Source: JABMPR01 sp964508765 (GTDB lineage Bacteria; Fidelibacterota; UBA8477; JABMPR01). From it: 64,000 nt of DNA. Made by a program: the position numbers and the translations under genes. The notes below the pieces were generated by a model, which worked only from the letters and a program-made list of their open reading frames with translations, made no database searches and was not told the DNA's origin. Every line of letters starts with the position of its first letter. Within the stretch, counting starts at the first letter, position 1. Location: positions 16,136-80,135 of the forward strand of contig CAZDVD010000012.1 of NCBI GenBank assembly GCA_964508765.1, given 5' to 3'. Below are positions 9,107-18,208 of this stretch, in pieces.

Positions 9107-9520
9107 TTGGAGCAGAGATATAAGATTGCACTAGATAGCACGACGAATCTTGTGTCAGAACCCGAACAAATTTGGGGTCTGAAAGAGAGAATCCGGGCAT
9201 TTGCTATCAGATGTATCAAGCTTGTATCAGCACTACCCCAAGCAACTGTTGGACAAGTTATTGGGAAGCAGCCATTACGATCTTCCACCTCAGTGGGTGC
9301 AAATTATCGAGCTGCTAGCTTAGCTCAGTCAAAAGCTTCTTTCATTGCAAAACTCAGTATTGTATTAGAAGAAGCAGATGAGTGCTCATGTTGGTTAGAT
9401 TTGATCATAGAAACATAACTATTGAGCAAGACAAAAACCATCGAACTATATGACGAAGCTGTAGAGTTAATAAAGATATTTGCCGCCTCTCGGATCAATG
9501 CCAAGAAACTCAAGAAGTAA
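9107..9520 (+). pseudogene. four-helix bundle (S23/IVS-type) protein gene interrupted by an in-frame stop
   Basis: The frame from TTG 9107 reads like a four-helix bundle protein of the 23S-rRNA-intervening-sequence family, with G-Q-V-I-G-K-Q, R-S-S-T-S-V-G-A-N-Y-R-A and the E-E-A-D-E-C-x-x-W-L-D-L helix. TAA at 9416-9418 ends it at 103 residues, but the same frame continues for 33 more codons to TAA 9518-9520 with the helix these proteins normally end in (I-E-L-Y-D-E-A-V-E-L-I-K-I). So this is a full-length gene with a single nonsense codon, or one read through. No good ribosome site was seen, and the frame is open back to the stop of the binding-protein gene. Its place inside a peptide-import operon is odd. 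Confidence 0.75.
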
Positions 9521-9555
9521 CAAATTCCTTCTTCCTTATTAATTATTAATTCCCT

Positions 9556-10833
9556 ATGACCACATATTTTATCCGACGTATTTTACTAATGATTCCAACA
9601 TTCCTGGGGTCAACCATCCTCATTTTTGTCATCCTGCAGATGGCACCTGGCGGTCCTCTCGAGCGCACTATTCAGCAACTACAGGCTGGTGCCATGCAGC
9701 AGGGAGAATCTGCTGGAAGCGTGGGGGATATCATGAGTGGTGGTAGTTCAGTACTACCAGAATCAGCCCTCCGTGAATTGAGACGTTTTTATGGGTTTGA
9801 CAAGCCAGTTTATCAGAGATACCTGATCTGGCTCGGTATCTGGCCCCGCGAGATCAAACATCGTGAGGTAAATTTTAGTGAGGACGTGAAAGAAGTTAGT
9901 AAAAACGTGGGTCGTGGTACCTATATGACCCTGCGTCTTGAGGGCAATCAAGTCGGCGTTTATGACAAAGAAGGCAACACCAGTACAATCTGGAAAGCAG
10001 CCGTGGATGAGACGGTATCCAAAGATGGAAAAATCGTTGCCACTATTTTTCAAACGGAGTTCTCCGGCATTCTCACTGGTAACCTGGGTACATCCTACAC
10101 CTATGATCAGCCCGTAACGGAGGTGATGGCCCCGCGCTTTAAAATCTCCATGTTTTTTGGGCTCACCGGTTTGTTTCTGTCATATATCGTCTGCATTCCA
10201 CTTGGAATAAGGAAGGCCCTCAATCATGGTTCAGCCTTTGATTTTCTTTCCAGTGTAGTTGTCTTTGCAGCCTATTCCATCCCGGGATATGCCCTGGGTG
10301 CTGTTTTGCTCGTTCTGCTGGGAGGGGGATCCTTTTGGGATATTTTCCCACTGGGTGGTTTCCGCTCGCCTACTGAAGTGTGGGAAGCTATGACACTCTG
10401 GGAGCAGATAAAGGATCAACTATGGCATGCAATTCTGCCCATCATTTCCTGGTCAATTGGTAGTTTTGCAGGCTTAACCATTTTAATGAAGAACAGTCTC
10501 CTTGAAAATATCTCTCAGGATTATATCAGAACAGCCTTCGCCAAAGGGTTGCAGGAAAATAGAGTTATCTGGGTGCATGCTATCAGAAATTCAGTGATTC
10601 CAATTGCCTCTAGTATTGGTGGCGTCATAGGCGTGGTTATCTCAGGTTCCTACCTTATCGAAAAAGTTTTCAATATTGATGGTTTTGGAAAAATGGGTTT
10701 CCAGGCCATTCTGGATCGTGATTACCCCATTACGCTGGGATTTCTCGTGATTGTGGTGATGATCAGACTTGTATCCAATATCCTGTCCGATATTGCCCTG
10801 GCAACCGTTGACCCTAGAATAAGATTTAAATAG
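9556..10833 (+). CDS. oligopeptide ABC transporter permease, OppB/YejB-like
   Basis: A 425-residue inner-membrane permease. It starts T-T-Y-F-I-R-R-I-L-L-M-I-P-T-F-L-G, the classic N-terminus of OppB/DppB, then has a long extracytoplasmic stretch (about residues 40-170) between helix 1 and the remaining five helices. The EAA-type coupling loop is in residues about 325-355 (D-Y-I-R-T-A-F-A-K-G-L). Ordinary OppB is about 100 residues shorter; enlarged loops are known in the YejB branch, which matches the YejA-like binding protein. It pairs with the permease at 11005 to form the channel. Confidence 0.9.
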   Translation: MTTYFIRRILLMIPTFLGSTILIFVILQMAPGGPLERTIQQLQAGAMQQGESAGSVGDIMSGGSSVLPESALRELRRFYGFDKPVYQRYLIWLGIWPREIKHREVNFSEDVKEVSKNVGRGTYMTLRLEGNQVGVYDKEGNTSTIWKAAVDETVSKDGKIVATIFQTEFSGILTGNLGTSYTYDQPVTEVMAPRFKISMFFGLTGLFLSYIVCIPLGIRKALNHGSAFDFLSSVVVFAAYSIPGYALGAVLLVLLGGGSFWDIFPLGGFRSPTEVWEAMTLWEQIKDQLWHAILPIISWSIGSFAGLTILMKNSLLENISQDYIRTAFAKGLQENRVIWVHAIRNSVIPIASSIGGVIGVVISGSYLIEKVFNIDGFGKMGFQAILDRDYPITLGFLVIVVMIRLVSNILSDIALATVDPRIRFK

Positions 10834-10859
10834 TGAAGATCATTGATACAAAAAGATTT

Positions 10860-10985
10860 ATGGGTGTCATCCTGAGCCGAGCTTGCCCTGAGCTTGTCGA
10901 AGGGAAGGATAGACACATCAATAGTAACCGTCATGTTTTACTTCGACAAAGCTCAGCACAGGCTTGGCCCAGCAAGACAAACCTT
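10860..10985. repeat. dispersed TCGAAG-type palindromic repeat pair
   Basis: The 171-base gap between the two permease genes holds G-T-C-A-T-C-C-T-G-A-G-C followed by GAGCTTGTCGAAGGGAAGG, and about 50 bases later an inverted related unit, ACTTCGACAAAGCTCAGC. Related units occur at 23994, 32210, 32440, 32594, 33183 and 43812. They look like a short non-autonomous or REP-like family that sits only between genes here. It interrupts the otherwise tight importer operon. Confidence 0.7.
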
Positions 10986-11004
10986 GATAAGAAAAAAATA
11001 GATT

Positions 11005-12057
11005 ATGCCTGAAAAACAAGAAATATCCCTTTCCATTCTAAAGAAGCGCTGGCTTAAATTCAAAACCCTGAAACGGGGTTACTACTCATTTATCCTGTTG
11101 GTTATTCTTTATGGACTGTCGTGGTTTTTACCGGTGCTCATTAATAATCGTGCTCTCGTTCTCAGCTATGAGGGCGAGATGTATTTCCCTGTGATATCAG
11201 GTTATTACGCTGGTTCAGTTTTTGGCCAGGATGTCCCCGGAGAAGCTATTTATCGTCAACTACAAGCGACCTGGGAGGAAGAGGGCAGTGACAACTGGGT
11301 AATTATGCCAGTCTATCCATATAGTCCCTACGAGGATATCACGGTTACTGGCAATAAAATGTACGATCCTCCCTCTGGCACCCATTGGTTAGGCACTGAC
11401 AACACAGGTAGAGACGTATTCGCACGGTTGTGTTATGGTTTCAACATATCCATCTCATTTGCTCTTGTTTTGACCATCTTGAATTACATCATCGGTGTGA
11501 TCATTGGTGGGAGCATGGGCTACTTCGGTGGAAAGTTTGACCTCTTTTTTCAGCGCATCATCGAAATCTGGTCCAGCCTGCCCATGTTGTTTGTGATCAT
11601 TATTATCAGTTCCATTATTCGTCCTTCGTTCTTTCTGTTGATTTTCATTTACACCATCGTCAACTGGATTGGCATGACCTATCTCATGCGGGCTGAATTT
11701 TACCGTGAGAAATCCAAGGATTATGTGGCAGCAGCCCTCTCCATGGGTCAGACAAATTTTAAAGTGATGTTCAAACACATTCTCCCCAATGCCATGGTGC
11801 CAATTATCACCTTTTTCCCATTTGCTATAGTGGGTGGAATCTCAGCTCTGGTTAGTCTTGATTATCTCGGCTTCGGCATGCCGCCACCAACACCCAGTTG
11901 GGGTCAGATGTTAGATGTGGGTCTGCAAAACATTTCCAAGGCCTGGATGGTGTTTGCGCCGATCTCGGCTTTGTTTTCCACATTGATTATGGTTGTTTTT
12001 ATCGGGGAGGCTGTACGAGAAGCCTTTGATCCAAAAGTATATTCGAGGTTACGATGA
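11005..12057 (+). CDS. oligopeptide ABC transporter permease, OppC/YejE-like
   Basis: A 350-residue permease with the OppC architecture: N-terminal cytosolic stretch, helix 1 (about residues 30-47), and a long extracytoplasmic part to about residue 135 containing G-T-H-W-L-G-T-D-N-T-G-R-D-V-F-A-R (the OppC family motif). Five helices follow, with an EAA loop Y-V-A-A-A-L-S-M-G. The enlarged loop again fits the Yej branch. Its last four bases overlap the start of the ATPase gene (ATGA), so the products are coupled. Confidence 0.92.
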   Translation: MPEKQEISLSILKKRWLKFKTLKRGYYSFILLVILYGLSWFLPVLINNRALVLSYEGEMYFPVISGYYAGSVFGQDVPGEAIYRQLQATWEEEGSDNWVIMPVYPYSPYEDITVTGNKMYDPPSGTHWLGTDNTGRDVFARLCYGFNISISFALVLTILNYIIGVIIGGSMGYFGGKFDLFFQRIIEIWSSLPMLFVIIIISSIIRPSFFLLIFIYTIVNWIGMTYLMRAEFYREKSKDYVAAALSMGQTNFKVMFKHILPNAMVPIITFFPFAIVGGISALVSLDYLGFGMPPPTPSWGQMLDVGLQNISKAWMVFAPISALFSTLIMVVFIGEAVREAFDPKVYSRLR

Positions 12058-13532
12058 GTCGGGAAAAGCTGGTAGAAGTCAAGGGGCTTAAAACCCGATT
12101 CAAAGTTGGTGGAGAATGGGCTAAAGCCGTTGATGGTGTCAGTTTTGATATCTACGAAGGCGAGACCTTGGGTATTGTGGGAGAATCGGGATCCGGAAAG
12201 TCTGTCTCTGTGCTCTCTCTGATTCAATTGATTCCCAATCCTCCAGGAGAAGTTTCAGACGGTGAGATCATCTTCAAAGGCGAAAAGATTTTTGATGCTG
12301 AAGATCTGGCGCGGGTGAGAGAATTCCCCCAATATAAATATTTTCCTAAACTTGCTAAAGAGAAGCGAAATACGGCGGCAGGCGTTTTCTTTTTTGTCTG
12401 GATGCTTATCCATATGCTTTTACCTATACCAGGTTTTGCTTGGGGCATTCTGTCTTTGGTTATTGATTTATCTGTTATGGTCCATCTTTTTTATAATTCC
12501 CCGCAAAACCTTGCCATGGCTGAATTCAGGCAAAAGATCTACAGTCGTATGTGGGATATTCGCGGCTCAGAAATTGCCATGATTTTCCAGGAGCCCATGA
12601 CCTCTCTGAATCCAGTATTCAATATTGGTATGCAGATGATGGAATCCATCAGGCCGACACCCCTGAAACATTCTATCAAGGCCTGGTTTGTGAGCTGCGC
12701 CAAGAGTTTAAAAAGCTATTCCATCAAAAATAGGGCGCAAACTTCCGGTGTTATTGCTGTGATTTTCCTGTTCCTTTCTCAACTGGCGGCGGGTTGGAGC
12801 TTTAATCCGCTCTCCATGCTAAACAGTCTCATGGTTGGAGGTATTATTCCAACGGCTATCGCTTACTCTATTATTGGAATAGATAAGCTCATCAGTGAGG
12901 AATTTAAGAAAGGGCATCAAGATCTTTATAATGGTGCTGTTAAATTGCTGGATACCGTTGGTATCCCTGATGCAAAGCGTCGCATGGGCGACTATCCACA
13001 CCAGTTCTCTGGCGGTATGCGTCAGCGAGTCATGATTGCTATGGCTCTTGCTAAGAATCCTTCATTGTTGATCGCAGATGAACCAACCACAGCGCTTGAT
13101 GTAACCATTCAAGCTCAGATTCTGGATTTAATGTTGGATCTCAAAAAGAACAATACAGAAGCCGCTGTTGTTCTAATTACACACGATCTTGCAGTTGTTG
13201 CTGAGACCTGTGAACGGGTTATCGTGATGTATGGTGGAGTTATTCAGGAAATTGCCGAGGTGAATGATCTCTTTAGCAAACCGCTGCATCCTTACACCCT
13301 CGGATTGCTTGGCTCAATACCAAGACCAGATAAGGATTCCAGACGGGAACGACTCGAAACCATTCCTGGCATGGTTCCAAATATTCTGGATTTACCAGTG
13401 GGATGTAAATTTTGTACCCGCTGTACAGTTAAATTAGATAAATGTGATACAGAAGAACCGCCGCTCCAGGAGATCACCCCAGGGCATTTTGTGCGCTGTT
13501 TCGTGACCCAGGAAGAGCAGGTGTCAGCATGA
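12054..13532 (+). CDS. oppD: OppD-type ABC ATPase with two hydrophobic insertions
   Basis: ATP-binding subunit of the peptide importer. Walker A G-E-S-G-S-G-K-S is at residues 43-50, Q-loop F-Q-E at 178-180, signature F-S-G-G-M at 318-322, Walker B L-L-I-A-D-E-P at 338-344, and a C-terminal cysteine-bearing oligopeptide-binding tail. At 492 residues it is about 160 longer than normal OppD. The excess is in two blocks: one at about residues 86-160, between Walker A and the Q-loop, and one at about 200-285, between the Q-loop and the signature. Each contains two strongly hydrophobic stretches (107-124 and 126-147; 231-249 and 258-277) long enough to span or enter the membrane. All catalytic motifs are intact and the frame is unbroken, so the gene is probably functional. 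Confidence 0.9.
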   Translation: MSREKLVEVKGLKTRFKVGGEWAKAVDGVSFDIYEGETLGIVGESGSGKSVSVLSLIQLIPNPPGEVSDGEIIFKGEKIFDAEDLARVREFPQYKYFPKLAKEKRNTAAGVFFFVWMLIHMLLPIPGFAWGILSLVIDLSVMVHLFYNSPQNLAMAEFRQKIYSRMWDIRGSEIAMIFQEPMTSLNPVFNIGMQMMESIRPTPLKHSIKAWFVSCAKSLKSYSIKNRAQTSGVIAVIFLFLSQLAAGWSFNPLSMLNSLMVGGIIPTAIAYSIIGIDKLISEEFKKGHQDLYNGAVKLLDTVGIPDAKRRMGDYPHQFSGGMRQRVMIAMALAKNPSLLIADEPTTALDVTIQAQILDLMLDLKKNNTEAAVVLITHDLAVVAETCERVIVMYGGVIQEIAEVNDLFSKPLHPYTLGLLGSIPRPDKDSRRERLETIPGMVPNILDLPVGCKFCTRCTVKLDKCDTEEPPLQEITPGHFVRCFVTQEEQVSA

Positions 13533-14533
13533 GCAAGAATACACTGGTAGAAGTGAAAAACCTGTCTGTACATTTTCCCGTACATGGAGGTGTCTTTTCC
13601 AAGCGAGTCGCTACAGTGAAGGCTGTGGATGGCATAAGTTTTTCAATCGACCGCAAACAAATTGTGGGTATGGTTGGCGAATCAGGTTGTGGAAAAACCA
13701 CCGTTGGTAGAGCCATGATCAATATTCTACGACATGTGGCTCCAGATGTTGAGGTCGGCGGCAGTATTGAATATCATTTTGGGGATGAGGTGGTTGATTT
13801 TGTAGCCCTCAGACCACGTGAGGTGAGGAAGTACCGCTCCAGAGTCCAGATGATTTTCCAGGATCCCTATGCATCCTTAAATCCGCGTATGACAGTGGCT
13901 CAGATCATTAGCGAGCCCCTGCAGCTGCACACGGATATGAATAACAAGGAACAAACCGAACGCGTTGGTTGGCTATTGGACAAGGTTGGACTACAACCTG
14001 AACAGGCCAGACGCTATCCCCATGAATTTTCAGGTGGTCAAAGACAACGTGTGGGTATTGCTCGGGCATTGGCAACAAATCCTGATCTGATTATTTGTGA
14101 CGAACCGGTTTCCGCTCTGGATGTTTCCATTCAAGCCCAGGTGATAAATTTGATGATGGATCTTCAGGATGAGTTTGATGTCTCCTATCTATTTATCGCC
14201 CATGATCTTTCCGTAGTCGAGCATATTTCTGATAAAATTGCAGTCATGTATCTGGGAGATATGGCTGAATATGGTAATGCACAAGATGTCTATCATCATC
14301 CCAGACATCCCTATAGCAAAGCTTTATTATCAGCAGTTCCATTGCCTGATCCCAGCCGCAAAAACCGGAAAAGGATCGTACTTCAGGGCGATGTTCCAAC
14401 ACCCCTGAACAAGCCAAGTGGTTGTGCCTTTCGGACACGCTGTCCTATCGCTCAACCCTCTTGTGCAGAAGCAAAACCGGAATTTAAAGAACAGGCCAAA
14501 GATCATTTTGTTGCCTGTCCGCTAGTAGAGTAA
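13529..14533 (+). CDS. oppF: OppF-type ABC ATPase
   Basis: The second ATPase of the importer, 334 residues, normal length. Walker A G-E-S-G-C-G-K-T is at about residues 50-57, then Q-loop I-F-Q-D-P, signature F-S-G-G-Q-R-Q-R, Walker B L-I-I-C-D-E-P, and the oligopeptide-transporter C-terminal region with the cysteines G-C-A-F-R-T-R-C-P. It overlaps the upstream ATPase gene by four bases. Unlike its partner it has no hydrophobic insertions. Last gene of the importer operon. Confidence 0.93.
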   Translation: MSKNTLVEVKNLSVHFPVHGGVFSKRVATVKAVDGISFSIDRKQIVGMVGESGCGKTTVGRAMINILRHVAPDVEVGGSIEYHFGDEVVDFVALRPREVRKYRSRVQMIFQDPYASLNPRMTVAQIISEPLQLHTDMNNKEQTERVGWLLDKVGLQPEQARRYPHEFSGGQRQRVGIARALATNPDLIICDEPVSALDVSIQAQVINLMMDLQDEFDVSYLFIAHDLSVVEHISDKIAVMYLGDMAEYGNAQDVYHHPRHPYSKALLSAVPLPDPSRKNRKRIVLQGDVPTPLNKPSGCAFRTRCPIAQPSCAEAKPEFKEQAKDHFVACPLVE

Positions 14534-14855
14534 AACTTCTCTGGATTTATGACACCTCGCTTCTTCGCTAAGTTTTTAGCACTCGCTTTTAATAGCGACG
14601 CTGCACGGGTAAAGCTCAATATTCGAAGCCCAGGGGGGCAGTTGAATTTTTGGCATTATGCCAATCATTATCAATTTATTTGAAAGAGCTCTGAAAAAAA
14701 AACAGTTCTTCTCCTCCTTTTATATTCTCTCAGCCTGGCTAATACCATTCAGGTATTGGATAAACAGACCTCAGCACCCCTCCCCGGTTGATGCTCCCTA
14801 TTATTTTGATCAACGTAGATGGATTCTCAATATGGGCGTCAAGATTTAGTCGAAC
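14534..14855. other. non-coding gap between convergent genes
   Basis: About 320 bases between the end of the importer operon and the end of the DUF1801 gene. It contains a short perfect palindrome TTGGCATTATGCCAA near 14647-14661 that could form a small hairpin, with no T-run after it. A 63-codon frame here has no ribosome site or recognisable features and I do not call it. Nothing else was seen. Confidence 0.5.
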
Positions 14856-15317
14856 TTAGCTTTTTCTACTTTTTCTGAGTGATTGTACTTTCTTAACATG
14901 TTCTACAAAATCTGCCATAGGAACGGACGCAATCATTTTGCCAATGAGATCCAGAGGCAAATTCTCTAGTTTGCGAAACCGCACACAGGACTTCCCCACA
15001 TCCAGACGCTTGCCAGTTTCGCGATAGGCAGATTCAAAAGCAGTGTAGAGATCTTCAAACATGTATATTCCTGATAGATATACGGCCATGTAGTTTTTTT
15101 GAGAGGCCAGAGCCGCATACAATATGGGCTGCTTATTATAGGTATCCGGGTAAACACTGAGGGGCACCTGATAGGTGATCACCCCCCAGTTCATGGTTTC
15201 TTCGTAGCCCTGAGGGGGATTCTCAAGAATGGTTTTTCTTACCTCGGCAATTTGTGCTGCTCTATCTCCGGGTAGATTGTTTATATATTCTTCAATAGTT
15301 TTGGCTTCTGATTTCAC
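14856..15317 (-). CDS. DUF1801 (YdhG/YdeI-like) domain protein
   Basis: A 153-residue soluble protein with the DUF1801 pattern: N-terminal I-x-x-Y-I-N-x-L-P, then E-T-M-N-W-G-V-I-T-Y, and the Y-A-A-L-A-S-Q-K-N-Y-M-A-V-Y-L segment around residue 85, with K-R-L-D-V-G-K-S-C-V-R-F near 105. Members are small single-domain proteins of unknown biochemical role, related in fold to frataxin-like proteins. The gene is monocistronic and convergent with the importer operon. Confidence 0.8.
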   Translation of the reverse strand: MKSEAKTIEEYINNLPGDRAAQIAEVRKTILENPPQGYEETMNWGVITYQVPLSVYPDTYNKQPILYAALASQKNYMAVYLSGIYMFEDLYTAFESAYRETGKRLDVGKSCVRFRKLENLPLDLIGKMIASVPMADFVEHVKKVQSLRKSRKS

Positions 15318-15519
15318 ATGTAATCCTTTGCAAGTGGGTCACGAAGCCCCTGATTGGTTCTTGATCTTCATGAATTGTTTAGAACCTTCAGAGACGAAGT
15401 CCTTCCAATATATAGAATCACGCCTAAATTTGTGCCCAAACTGCTTGAAGAAAACAAATATTTCTTAAGCAGATCAGGTCTATGAAGCAACACATGAAAG
15501 GTTGATATAGTCGATTTAA

Positions 15520-16980
15520 ATGAAGAGAAGAATTTATCTTATCACACTTACCCTTGTTTGGCTTTTTCTCTCCGGCCGACTCGTTTATGTGACCTATTTT
15601 TTGGATGGCGGAGTTAATAACTATCTCTCGCTGGCATCCGGTCTTCGTGAGCTTCCCAGTGAGTCGGAATGGATGAATATATATCTAGATGGTAAAAAGA
15701 TGGGATATACCGTCTACTCTATCGATAATCAGGGAGCCAATGGCTATACCATAAAAAGCTCCAGCAACTTGAATGTGGTTTTCGGGGGTCTCGAGTCAGA
15801 AATTCACCTGGAAAACACTGCCTACATGGATACGTCCTTCAGGTTGGAAGCCTTTAAGTTCTGGATGCTGTCAGATCAATACTCAACCCATGTTCAAGGG
15901 CAAAAGCATGGTACAACCATGTCCTTGGAGTTCATTCAAGGAGAGGATACCAACCGAACTCAAATTACTGTTCCTGAAGACCTGTACACATATACAGCAA
16001 TTCAACCCATGGTAGCCAGTAAAGGAATTCTGGAAGGCCAAACCATCCGAGTGCCAGCCTATGATGCCATGTCCAATGAGATGGCTGATGTGACGATTAC
16101 CCATGAGGGCAAGGAAATCACAAGTGTTGCTGGCGAAAAACACATGCTCAACAAACTACGTATTGAGTTTAAGAGTATACCTTCAATCATGTGGTTAGAT
16201 GACAACGGGATCACCTACAAAGAAGAGACCATCATGGGCATGATGATGGAGCGAACCACGCCAGAATTAGCTCTGGCTAAATCTGAAGCAGGTGAAGTTG
16301 ATCTCTTAAATGATTTTGCAGTTATTCCCAGTTATCCTATCTCAAATTCTAAGCGACTCAAAGAATTAAGGATAGAGTTATCCGGTGTTTCACCTCATGT
16401 GCTGGCTGGACTAACATCTGAACGCCAGAAAATATTGAGTGAAGAACCACTTTTGGTATCTCTGACCCGGGCTGCCACACCCCTCAATCCAGATGTTCTG
16501 GAGCTCAACTTGAAGGCCTCTGATATGGTCCAGAGTGATCATGAGCAAATTCGTAAAAAAGCGAATGAGATATTGGGGGGCGAGAGCCAAGCCATTGCCA
16601 TCAGCCACACGCTGACGAGCTGGGTATATAATTATCTGGAGAAAAAGCCTGTTGCCAGCATTTCTGGTGCTGTGGATATTCTTAACACTGGCGTTGGAGA
16701 TTGTACCGAGCATACTACCCTGTATGCTGCTCTGAGCCGGGCAGCCGGCGTTCCAACAAAAATTCATATTGGGCTGGTCTATCTTCACGGACGTTTCCTC
16801 TTTCATGCCTGGCCTGTGGTAGCCATAGATGGTGAGTGGGTAGATGTGGATCCCAGTCTGAATCAATTTCCTGCCGATGCCACACACATCGCTCTGGTTG
16901 AAGGGGATTTCGAGAATTTAACCAATCTCATTCCTGTTCTGGGCAATGTGGAAATAAAGATTCTTGAACAACTCTATTAG
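15520..16980 (+). CDS. transglutaminase-like protein with membrane anchor
   Basis: A 486-residue protein with an N-terminal hydrophobic anchor (about residues 7-25), a long beta-rich region and a C-terminal transglutaminase-like domain. Its catalytic triad is visible as Cys395 in G-D-C-T-E-H, His429 in F-H-A-W and Asp444 in D-V-D-P-S. These folds usually hydrolyse or exchange amide bonds (protease- or amidase-like) rather than cross-link proteins in bacteria. The anchor puts the catalytic domain outside the cytoplasm. It is followed 50 bases later by an ATP-grasp gene on the same strand, but functional linkage is not shown. Confidence 0.85.
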   Translation: MKRRIYLITLTLVWLFLSGRLVYVTYFLDGGVNNYLSLASGLRELPSESEWMNIYLDGKKMGYTVYSIDNQGANGYTIKSSSNLNVVFGGLESEIHLENTAYMDTSFRLEAFKFWMLSDQYSTHVQGQKHGTTMSLEFIQGEDTNRTQITVPEDLYTYTAIQPMVASKGILEGQTIRVPAYDAMSNEMADVTITHEGKEITSVAGEKHMLNKLRIEFKSIPSIMWLDDNGITYKEETIMGMMMERTTPELALAKSEAGEVDLLNDFAVIPSYPISNSKRLKELRIELSGVSPHVLAGLTSERQKILSEEPLLVSLTRAATPLNPDVLELNLKASDMVQSDHEQIRKKANEILGGESQAIAISHTLTSWVYNYLEKKPVASISGAVDILNTGVGDCTEHTTLYAALSRAAGVPTKIHIGLVYLHGRFLFHAWPVVAIDGEWVDVDPSLNQFPADATHIALVEGDFENLTNLIPVLGNVEIKILEQLY

Positions 16981-17029
16981 GGTTGTTTAGAAAACGCTGC
17001 TTTAGCCTGTCATCAAAACTATATCTGCC

Positions 17030-18208
17030 ATGTTTTTAATTGATGCACCCTTTGTTTCTAACTATCTGAAACAAACCCTGGCGAGGTTCAATATTCCCGT
17101 TATTAAAACAGCCTATGCTGAACAGGCGCTTCAGGGATATGCTGTAAAATTCATTTCAGAAGTTGATGCTGTACAAGCCTATAAACAGAACCCCCAACGA
17201 CAGTTTTATACGAATTCAGAAAATGCTCTGGATTGGATTCTACAGAACTTCCCCACCAGTGAACTCGCAAGCACAGTAACAAGTGTCAAGGATAAGGTAC
17301 GCTTTAGAGAGGTTCTGACTGAGCTTCATCCCGAATATTTTTATCTGGGGTATCCATATCCCGATTTGCAGAAAATTGACCCCAAGGATCTACCATTTCC
17401 TGTGATTTTAAAACCATCTGTTGGCTTTTTTAGCCTGGGTGTGCAAAGAATTGAGGGTCGGGATCAATGGGTAGATGCGCTGTCAAATCTGGATGCATTG
17501 ATCAGCACCTATACGGGTATATATCCGTCAGGAGTATTGGATAATTCGGTGTTCGTTGTCGAAGCAGTCATCTCAGGTGAGGAATTTGCTGTGGATTGCT
17601 ATTTTGATGAACAAGGCCAGGTTATCATCTTGAATATGATGAAGCATTTGTTTGCCTCTGGTGATGATGTAAACGACCGTGTTTATATCACCTCATCATC
17701 CATCATGGAGCAATACCTCGCATCCGTTCAGAATTACCTCAATAAACTGGGTTTACTGTTCAAACTCAAAAACTTTCAAGCCCATATCGAAATCAGAATT
17801 GATCATGGCGAGATGGCAGCCATTGAAATAAACCCCCTGCGGTTTGGGGGCTGGTGTTCCACGGCCGACCTGGCGCAGTATGCCTGGAAAATGAACCTCT
17901 ATGAGGCTTTGATCAAAGGCTTCAAGCCGGACTGGGATCAACTGATCAAGCGTGATCCAGACGGGGTGTATGCACTGGTTGTTTTAAATAATAGTACGGG
18001 TGTTCCAGGTGATGAGATCACCAGCTTCAATTATGATGCTTTACTGAGGAGTGTCCAGGAGCCACTGGAGCTAAGGAAGATGGAATTTAGCAAGTATCCC
18101 TTGTTTGGCTTTCTCATGTGTAAGGTTCAAGAGGGAGACCTGAGTGAGCTGGAAAGACTGCTTCATTCTGATCTCAAAGAATTTCTATCAGGCACTCACT
18201 CCGGATAG
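17030..18208 (+). CDS. ATP-grasp domain protein
   Basis: A 392-residue protein with ATP-grasp features: a lysine-bearing strand P-F-P-V-I-L-K-P-S-V-G-F-F-S-L-G-V (about residues 123-141), the acidic strand G-E-E-F-A-V-D-C-Y, and the metal-binding I-E-I-N-P-L-R-F-G-G near residue 265. ATP-grasp enzymes join a carboxylate to an amine or thiol through an acyl-phosphate. The acceptor is not identifiable. Its 3' end overlaps the 3' end of the opposite-strand amidase gene by 13 bases (tail to tail). Confidence 0.82.
   Translation: MFLIDAPFVSNYLKQTLARFNIPVIKTAYAEQALQGYAVKFISEVDAVQAYKQNPQRQFYTNSENALDWILQNFPTSELASTVTSVKDKVRFREVLTELHPEYFYLGYPYPDLQKIDPKDLPFPVILKPSVGFFSLGVQRIEGRDQWVDALSNLDALISTYTGIYPSGVLDNSVFVVEAVISGEEFAVDCYFDEQGQVIILNMMKHLFASGDDVNDRVYITSSSIMEQYLASVQNYLNKLGLLFKLKNFQAHIEIRIDHGEMAAIEINPLRFGGWCSTADLAQYAWKMNLYEALIKGFKPDWDQLIKRDPDGVYALVVLNNSTGVPGDEITSFNYDALLRSVQEPLELRKMEFSKYPLFGFLMCKVQEGDLSELERLLHSDLKEFLSGTHSG

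Noticed and set aside
14658..14849. 63-codon open frame between the oppF and DUF1801 genes
   Set aside because: No ribosome site, no recognisable features, and a composition like the surrounding non-coding DNA.
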